A stretch of DNA of 64,000 bases from Marisa cornuarietis. Taxonomy: Eukaryota > Mollusca > Gastropoda > Architaenioglossa > Ampullariidae. The stretch spans positions 8,109,501 to 8,173,500 of the forward strand of contig SMMW01000046.1 in NCBI GenBank assembly GCA_004794655.1, read 5' to 3'. The position numbers were made by a program, and so were the translations under genes. Within the stretch, counting starts at the first letter, position 1; each line of letters begins with the position of its first letter. Below, piece by piece: positions 57,115 through 64,000 of this stretch. The notes below the pieces were generated by a model. The model worked only from the letters and a program-made list of their open reading frames with translations, ran no database searches and was not told the DNA's origin.

Positions 57115-58230
57115 GGCTATTATTATTTCTTTAATATCGTTAACACGATTATATACGACATCGTCAATCATCGTGGTGTACAAGAGGCATTCACAGGTAC
57201 AGCACAAATGTTCCGTCGCGGAGGGGTAGGGTTGTGTAAATACTTTCAGGACAAGTCCGACGACTTGAACCACCGAAATCGTACGGACACAAGGGAAGCC
57301 ACTGCCTTCAAACTGTTGAATCAACTGGTCGACCTCCTTACACCTGCTGCCAACTGTAGCCACCGCAGAACCTGACATGCGGTCTGCTTTTGTTCAGATG
57401 CAACGATTAGCAAGTAATGACAGGTTTCCACTCCACCCACCCACCCTTTTCTCCCTCCTCCATCCTGTTCATAGATCGTCACTACGAGTCCCGGTCGTTC
57501 ACCTCCGCACCAGCCGGCACCAAACCTTCCTCCCCCGAGGCAGAGGGCGCTACTGACGACGGTTGCGGTGAGGAGGATTCGAGCGTTAGGTTATGGTCCT
57601 CCTGACCTCGCAGCCTGGTGGCTGATCGAAAGTCGGTGATCCGGTTATCAGCGTTACCGTGTGTGTGTGTGTTTTTCCACAACAAGCTGCAGAGATGATT
57701 TCACCCTTTGATCTGTCCTGCTATAACGGTCAATGACACACTGCGCGGAGGCTACCGCTCGGCCGTAAAGCGTTTGTTGCAGCCTAGCATTCCGGTCTGG
57801 AGGAGCCAGTGAATTCCAGACCCCAGTGCATTCCATTTCCCGCACTGCCAGTGTACACCCCACTGTGTGGATTCGGTTTGCACACTCAGTGCTTATTACG
57901 AATTGGTAGAATCTATTTCAGCTCGTTACTCAAATTCGTGTATTCCACTCTTCATATTTACGAGTTCATAATTTACAACATACACATCATGAGCCGACAT
58001 ATTACGAGTCTGCGCTTTCTCGTTTGTACATCCTAGGTTGTAGGAGTCCGTATTTCCCGACCTGTACCCTTCCAACCCTGCGCATTCCAACGCGAGTCTG
58101 TGCTTACACGCGTACGAGCTCAAATACTCTTCATAGCAACGACACCCAGCTACTCTCCTATGTGCTGTCTGGTGCCGTCGTTTTCCTGCAAAGATTATCT
58201 CCCTTATTCTTCGTTTCGCCAGCTTAGTTA
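57115..58230. other. Gene-free stretch
   Basis: No gene supported. It contains an unusual density of words ending in attcc/acgag (57830-58110) but no clear period. Confidence 0.3.
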
Positions 58231-58231
58231 G

Positions 58232-58699
58232 CCGACCGCACGGCACTGGCATCAGTGAGCCTAGCAGACTGCACAGCACTGGCAACAGTGAGCCTGATAG
58301 ACCGCACGTCACTGGCATCAGTGAGCCTAGCAGACTGCACGGCACTGGCAACAGTGAGCCTGATAGACCGCACGGCACTGGCATCAGTGACCCTGGCAGA
58401 CTGCACGGCACTGGCATAAGTGAGCCTAGTAGACTGCACGTCACTGGCATAAGTGAGCCTAGTAGACTGCACGTCACTGGCATCAGTGAGCCTAGTAGAC
58501 TGCACGTCACTGGCATCAGTGAGCCTAGCAAACCGCACGGCACTGGCATCAGTGAGCCTAGCAGACCGCACGGCACTGGCATCAGTGAGCCTAGCAGACC
58601 GCACGGCACTGGCATCAGTGAGACTAGTAGACTGCACAGCCTGGCATCAGTGAGCCACTGCACGTCACTGGCATCAGTGAGCCTGGCAGACCGCACAGC
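58232..58699. repeat. 33-bp minisatellite, 14 units
   Basis: Unit about ggcactggcatcagtgagcc tagcagaccgcac. Fourteen units can be counted, the thirteenth with a deletion. Units vary at fixed places (catcag, caacag, cataag; cagacc, cagact). Because 33 is a multiple of 3 and the unit lacks stops in several frames, long repetitive ORFs are open on both strands (up to 263 codons on -). These are by-products, not genes. Confidence 0.95.
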
Positions 58700-58704
58700 G
58701 CGCC

Positions 58705-60140
58705 TGCAAGTAGACAAAGGAAGAGTGAAGAAATCGTAGACATGGCCAGCTGTGACGCTGCAGTCTGCCCACTCCTTTTATTCTTCGCGGTAACAAAAAC
58801 CAGTCAGTCCAAATGAAATGACAAACATGCAAACCAATTGAAAAGCTGAGGGCTGGATAGGTTTCCTCGTTTCACACGGCTCACACATGCCACGCCCCCT
58901 TCCCCCATTTAGAAGCTACCCATCCCTCCACCGTACCCGTTTTCAAAATCGATCCCTCCACCAAAAAAACAAACAAGCAAACAAAAAAACAACAACAACA
59001 AAAAACAAACAAACAAACAAAAACAAACAAACCCACTTTGGGCCATTACATGTTTTACTGTGCAAGCTGGGCCTAGTCTGGGGATGTCCTCAACGAATAA
59101 CTCACATAACTCGCAGCTGCTGGCTGGGACATGGTGCTTTTTAATATTACTCTCCGGATTACTTTCATCGAGTTTATTTTGCAGCCGGCACGGATTTCTG
59201 CCTCACATTTCTCTCGAGAATCACTTCTAGATCATGCTCTTTTTTTTTAAAAGTCTAAAAGGCGTGCACTGCGCCTAGAACTCGAGCCGCACATGCAAAT
59301 AGTCTACTTGCATTAGGACAGTGCACAGGCAGCCTACCTTTGACCTTTAACGATGCCATTATGTCATCCCTGGCTTTCGTCTGACTCGTGTCTCTTGTCG
59401 ATCGCCTCGCTACCTTCATGCTTATTGCTGATTTACATCTCGCTAAGCTGTTCTTTTAACACGGGGGGTGGGGGGAGGAGGGTGGAATTAGAAAGGTGGG
59501 ATGGAGGACGGCGTAATAAAGATCACGTTTAGTCTGACCCACATCTGCTGATACCTGCCTCGCCTTCTTCCAGAGGGATAAGGGGAGTGTGGATGGGTGG
59601 AAAACTTCAGCGCTGGTGTTCGTCTTCAGACTTCGTTCTGGCTTTAAAGCTCATTCTTATCTCAATCCACTGTTGGCCTGTATCAGGCAACAGTATCATT
59701 GTCTTCTCTGTCCTGCAGTACTCCAAGGTAGACCAGGAAAAAAACCCGACCCCCACCCCAACAAAAACAACAAACACACCCAAAAAAAAGCCAAAACAAA
59801 CATCAACAACAACAAAAACAGACAACACGAGGTGACATCTACTAGCAAGTTTGCGCTCTCTCCATCCCCTACCCATCTTCAACTGTATCCACCCGCACCA
59901 AACGTACCAAACAGACAGCATACTCCCGAAGTCTAGGAGGAATTACGGGCTGGCGTAAATATCGACAGGTCTGTCACCATGGGCGAAAAAAAACAAACCA
60001 AAAACAAAAAAACAAAAGGGAGCTCACTGTCTTGCCCGCAGGCTATGGGCGGATAGAGGGAAACTTCGCAAGCAGACTGCCAGCTCACGGAGCCGCATCA
60101 TCAACACATGAAACGCAAACCAAACGGCTTGTTCGTCATT
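58705..60140. other. Gene-free stretch with A/AC-rich runs
   Basis: CAAA and CAA-type simple runs at about 58965-59030 and 59740-59825. No gene or transposon recognised. Confidence 0.3.
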
Positions 60141-61800
60141 CTTGTCGGCCTCTTGTGGCTGCAGTGACAGTCTGCTTATTACTTTACTAACACTTCGGTC
60201 AAATGTACGCGCACGCGCGCGCGCGCACCCTCACACAACGCTGGCGTGCAGTAAATCTACAATCTCCCACCGTCAACACAAGAATTCCCACAATTTAAAA
60301 AAAACAATCAATTTTTGTAATCAGTTATCTGAGAGGCTGCTGTGTTTGTACATGCCGCACCAGTGCGTGCACAAGCACTTTACCAGGCTGCGCGCGGCCA
60401 GGCGGTATGAAGAAAGTTGCGCACATCACACACAGCGGGTACGTGTATTGGAAGGGGTGTGGGGCGAGGGAGGGGAGGGGAGAGAAACTCCTCGCTTCAT
60501 GTCGTGGGATGCATTTCCGTCGACCTTGACAAAGCTAGCAGGCGCTCTAAGCGCAGTCAGACACAATATGGGGCCGGTAAACTGCCTGGTCGATGGCGAG
60601 CAGGCAGATAAACAACTGCTGGCAGCACGAATGACGACTGCACGTCCCAGCTCCACACACAAAGACATAAATAAAAATATATACATATACACACATATCC
60701 ACAGACACACGCACACACACACACACGGGCGCGCGGCGAGATAAGCATGCAAATGTGCAAACGACAGACCGTGAAAATCCCTGAGTGAAAATGAGACGCT
60801 ATTCACAATGGGCGGCGATTACCACTGGAGAGTAAAGATTGATAAACGAAAGAAACTTCACAGCTATGTCTGCTATGCCACAGTCAAAAGCTGACGTCGG
60901 CTACCGGCGGCTGAACTATGCTCACCTACCCAATCTAGCTTTCTAGGGTTTGGACCTGTGGTTAGTTTGAAGCACTTGACGATCTGAAGACCTTTAACAT
61001 ACACAACTCATCACTACATCTCGCTGATGACAGAACATCCACTTCAACTGGCGCAAACAGAAATTATGGACATAAAAGCCCAGACAAACCCCAGAAAAAT
61101 TCCCAAAACATCAATTCTCGTCTATTCTGTCACCTTTTCAAGAAAAAGAGTTACCCACATTCCCGCTGACTGGCGCATCAAGTGCAGCAGACGACAGCTG
61201 CGCCTTGCCGCCAGTTGTTGTTGCAGTGAGCCCGTACGGCGGTGCTTCGATAACCACCCACCTGAGAGAGTATGGTGGCCAGTGCTCACTTTATTCATTA
61301 TAAACTTCCGCTCTAACCAGGTCTGCCACATATGACTTGCGTTAGAAACGCACACCACACGTGACTCTAAAAATGGCCTTTCTATTTTGAGTAGAGATAT
61401 GAGCAGAAACCTTGCTGCGGACAATTATAATTGAGGATAAGACTATTATTAGTGAAACAGAATCGGGCAACGATGATGTCATGAGATCTTTTAAAAAAAA
61501 AGAGCAATAAAAAAGAGACCATGATGAAAAATAAAATTCAGGGAAAACCTATTTAAAAAGATGACGCGGGGGAACTGTGAAGAGAAACGCAGAACTGCTT
61601 GGGGTGTGGTAGAAGCGGAGAGACCATGCTGCAGCAGTTTCGGATGGCGAGGTGACCGTCCACCTTAAAGCTTCTAGAAGAAAATAGCGAGGACAGGTTA
61701 ACATTCTAGACTCTTAACACACACCCCTCGACACCTCCTCCGTTGTGTGCTAACACACCCTTCTGGGTATGTTAACCCTCTGTACACGATTCTCCTCAGT
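60141..61800. other. Gene-free stretch
   Basis: A 200-codon frame (60142-60744, +) spans CG/CA simple repeats at both ends and has no domain; it is judged non-coding. CA repeat near 60703-60726. Nothing else supported. Confidence 0.3.
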
Positions 61801-61801
61801 C

Positions 61802-61873
61802 TGTTGTGACCAGGTTAACCCATCGCAAGCTACAAGCTGTTGTGACCACGTTAACCCATCGTAAGCTACAAAG
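61802..61873. repeat. Two-copy tandem duplication, unit 36 bp
   Basis: The unit tgttgtgaccaggttaaccc atcgcaagctacaagc is followed by a copy with a few substitutions. Confidence 0.9.
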
Positions 61874-62049
61874 CCCCAAAACTGTGCAGCATAACCTTAC
61901 CGTTGAAGGTGTCAAGTTTAGGGTGACTAGCCTTTCCCAAGGCGCAGTCTACCAACTGCACTCTCTAAATGTCGCGCTGTGCGTATGGACCTGCTTCTTT
62001 GGAACCGCATGAACTTTCTAATCTCGTGTGCCGTTGAGAAAGTGCTTAC

Positions 62050-62455
62050 CCATGGTGGTAATTTCAAACTATGAGGTAAAGGAGAAGGGGGAAAAAAACC
62101 CTGACACCCAGCCTTGTACACGGGTGTCCCATCCAGACATGCCAGTGCCTGCGAGATGAAATTTGTACTATCACTCCAGTAGTGAAACTCCGCCATTGTC
62201 GGTCCCAAGCCCGGATGAGAAAGGAGGAGGGTTGGGCACAGGGCTAGCAACCCTATCCCATAAAAACCCTTATGCTACGGAAACGACAGCTAAAGAAGTA
62301 ACTTTATCTGGTAAAAGGAGTGAAGCAGACCAGGCAACTGGCCCTATGACGGCAAGGAACAGCCTCTAGAACAGCAGCAGACAGAACCAGATGGAAGTCC
62401 CTTGCTGTCGCCTCACGTACCAGACGGCACAAGGAGGACCGATTGATTGACTCCT
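62050..62455 (+). mobile_element. Internally deleted derivative of the RTE/craniate-type retroelement
   Basis: The right end (62362-62452, + strand) reads RQNQMEVPCCRLTYQTAQGG in one frame, nearly the same as the 3' end of the nested element at 11098-11210 on the other strand. The left part (62050-62360) holds a leader-like sequence with a short ORF ending ATGPMTARNSL. The whole endonuclease and reverse transcriptase in between are missing, so 5' leader and 3' end are joined. Confidence 0.6.
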
Positions 62456-62459
62456 AGTG

Positions 62460-64000
62460 AAGAGCGAGTCGGTCACCACTGCGCTAGCGGGGATACCCAG
62501 GCGAACTGTTGTCCCTTTACGAGGCTAGGAACCTTTTCTCAAGGTCGGCGGCGGACTGGGGCGGGACACAGGAGGGTGGGGGAGGGTCGGGAGGACTATC
62601 GGAGTGGCCCAGCTTATCTCAGAAGTGTCTGCTTGACGCAAGTGGTACAACTTTGTGAGCAGGGACCTGTAGCACACGTCATGGGACTAACATGCTTACA
62701 CACACAAGAAAAAGCAGACCAAGTTGCCAGCAGTGGCGGTTTGATAACACCATTAGTAAAACAACAGCGGCCAAGATGGATTAAAAATGACGCTCACACG
62801 CGCACATGCACGAGAAGGTGAGCGCCAATATTGACCTGCACACACATCCTATCTCGCGTGCAAGATATACACATAAACTTCAGGCTTTGCACGCGCACAA
62901 ACACACACAAACAAATGCGCGCGCGCGTGCGAGTCCCAACGGACCTTTCCAAGCGGACACTGGCACGCCATCGTCGGAGGCTATAATCCAGACGTAAACA
63001 TGTTTTTATTATTTTCTTTGTTGTGTTTATCGAGACTGTTTCAGCAACTTTAATATACAGAAGCTGCAGATTGTTCCTGCGAAGAAAAAGAAGAAATGTT
63101 TTACGGAAATCATGGCTTAAAACAATAAGGTGGTGTTAGTGGTGGGCGGTCTTTTTCTAGCCACAAAATTACTCAAATAACCGTGAGGCGCTCCATTAAC
63201 TTCAGATGATGTGTCGGACGCCGATCACACACACACACACACACACGTTCATGCAAACACGACCACGAGCAAGCGCACACGCATGCATGCACTTTACACG
63301 TGCAGCATGCTCTGAGCGTAAGGCGCCAACTGCCACGCCACAAACAGGCGCCGGCTTGCATGTGCACCTCCCATCATGTGTCGATACGCAGCCTGCCGGT
63401 GCAATGAGGGGAGGGACAGAACCTGGGGAAAGAAGGGAAATTTTCTGGAGGAAGGCACAACGGTCCCATCGAGGTTGTCAGCGATCTGAGGCAACTGGCG
63501 ACCGGACCTTGCCTGAATCGCGTTAGTCCGTTTGTGTTGGTTTATTTCCTTCTGTGACCGACCCTCCCTCCCCCTCCCACAAATAAACTCCACTGCTACG
63601 ATATTTGACGGTTTCCCCAAACTTTCCCCCGTTTTCCGCAAATTAAGAAGTATGCTACGAGCGTCTGGGCGTTTGCTGCCAACGGTTTTAGCTTTTTTAA
63701 ACATATGTAACACGTGACAGGGGTGGAGGGATGGTGTACTGTTACTTGGAAGCTCGGGGGAGTGCTTAGCTGTCGTGTGACACTGATAGTTGTGTCGCAT
63801 CTTCCAAAGACGGGTTTCACACTTCATCAGGTGCAGGAGTTCCAGCTTCTCTGCGAGGACACCATTAACAGATGACAGCTGTGTAACACCTCCGTTGTGC
63901 TCTCGCTGTGGCAACTAACCTGTGGGGACGGGGGTATCCCATAATAACGTTTTCTGCAATATCAGCATTGCAACATCTGTCCTGCCTGCATCAACCGAGA
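62460..64000. other. Gene-free end of the window
   Basis: CA/CG simple repeats at 62895-62935 and 63225-63246. Long frames on the - strand (63914-63294) have no recognisable domain. No RNA gene seen. Confidence 0.3.

Noticed and set aside
57926..58717. 263-codon ORF on the - strand with an 11-residue repeat
   Set aside because: It is produced by the 33-bp minisatellite; several other frames across the same DNA are equally open, and there is no start, splice or domain evidence.
60142..60744. 200-codon + strand ORF
   Set aside because: Its ends are translated CG and CA simple repeats, the middle has no domain, and no homologous motif is visible.
63294..63914. 206-codon - strand ORF
   Set aside because: No recognisable domain, low-complexity composition, and shorter frames on the other strand over the same DNA. 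It could be chance in GC-rich DNA.

Overview
This is animal nuclear DNA, intron-rich and full of transposon remnants. The mix of degraded non-LTR reverse transcriptases, tRNA-derived SINEs, hAT and mariner MITEs and microsatellites, plus protein sequences close to the human ones but not vertebrate-like in detail, suggests a lophotrochozoan, most likely a gastropod mollusc. The lineage is inference.

Two gene types can be supported. (1) Two tandem, same-strand (+) copies of an RDH11/12/13/14-like retinol dehydrogenase (short-chain dehydrogenase/reductase, SDR) lie at 2197-7284 and 14012-17783. Each has seven coding exons of identical lengths and phases and encodes 323 aa. They sit in a duplicated block (about 2104-9622 and 13937-19809). 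Copy 1 has later insertions that copy 2 lacks: a hAT-type element and two truncated non-LTR pieces. Copy 1 also carries a Gly in place of the Ala of the conserved NNAG motif. (2) A mitogen- and stress-activated kinase gene (MSK1/2, RPS6KA5/RPS6KA4 type) lies on the - strand. Fourteen exons from 35249 down to 26121 encode both kinase domains, the linker and the C-terminal docking/nuclear-localisation tail. The exon with the start codon was not found.

Layout: 1-2100 degraded reverse transcriptase and unassigned DNA; 2104-9622 first RDH block; 9.6-13.9 kb a transposon island (rearranged mariner, then a Rex1/CR1-like element with an opposite-strand retroelement nested inside it); 13937-19809 second RDH block; 19.8-26.1 kb no gene seen, probably including the kinase 3' UTR; 26.1-35.3 kb kinase gene; 35.3-64 kb no confident gene. 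The last stretch has higher GC and holds MITEs, minisatellites, microsatellites, a 130-bp palindrome, retroelement fragments, a CpG-dense patch and one unassigned ORF near 36.0-36.3 kb.

The two gene types have no evident functional link: the RDH copies would act on retinoids or other lipid aldehydes at internal membranes, and the MSK would act in the nucleus downstream of ERK/p38. I found no convincing novel system. The most informative signals concern the history of the RDH duplication (lineage-specific insertions, an unusually identical tract around exon 3, the NNAG change) and a few structured repeats.
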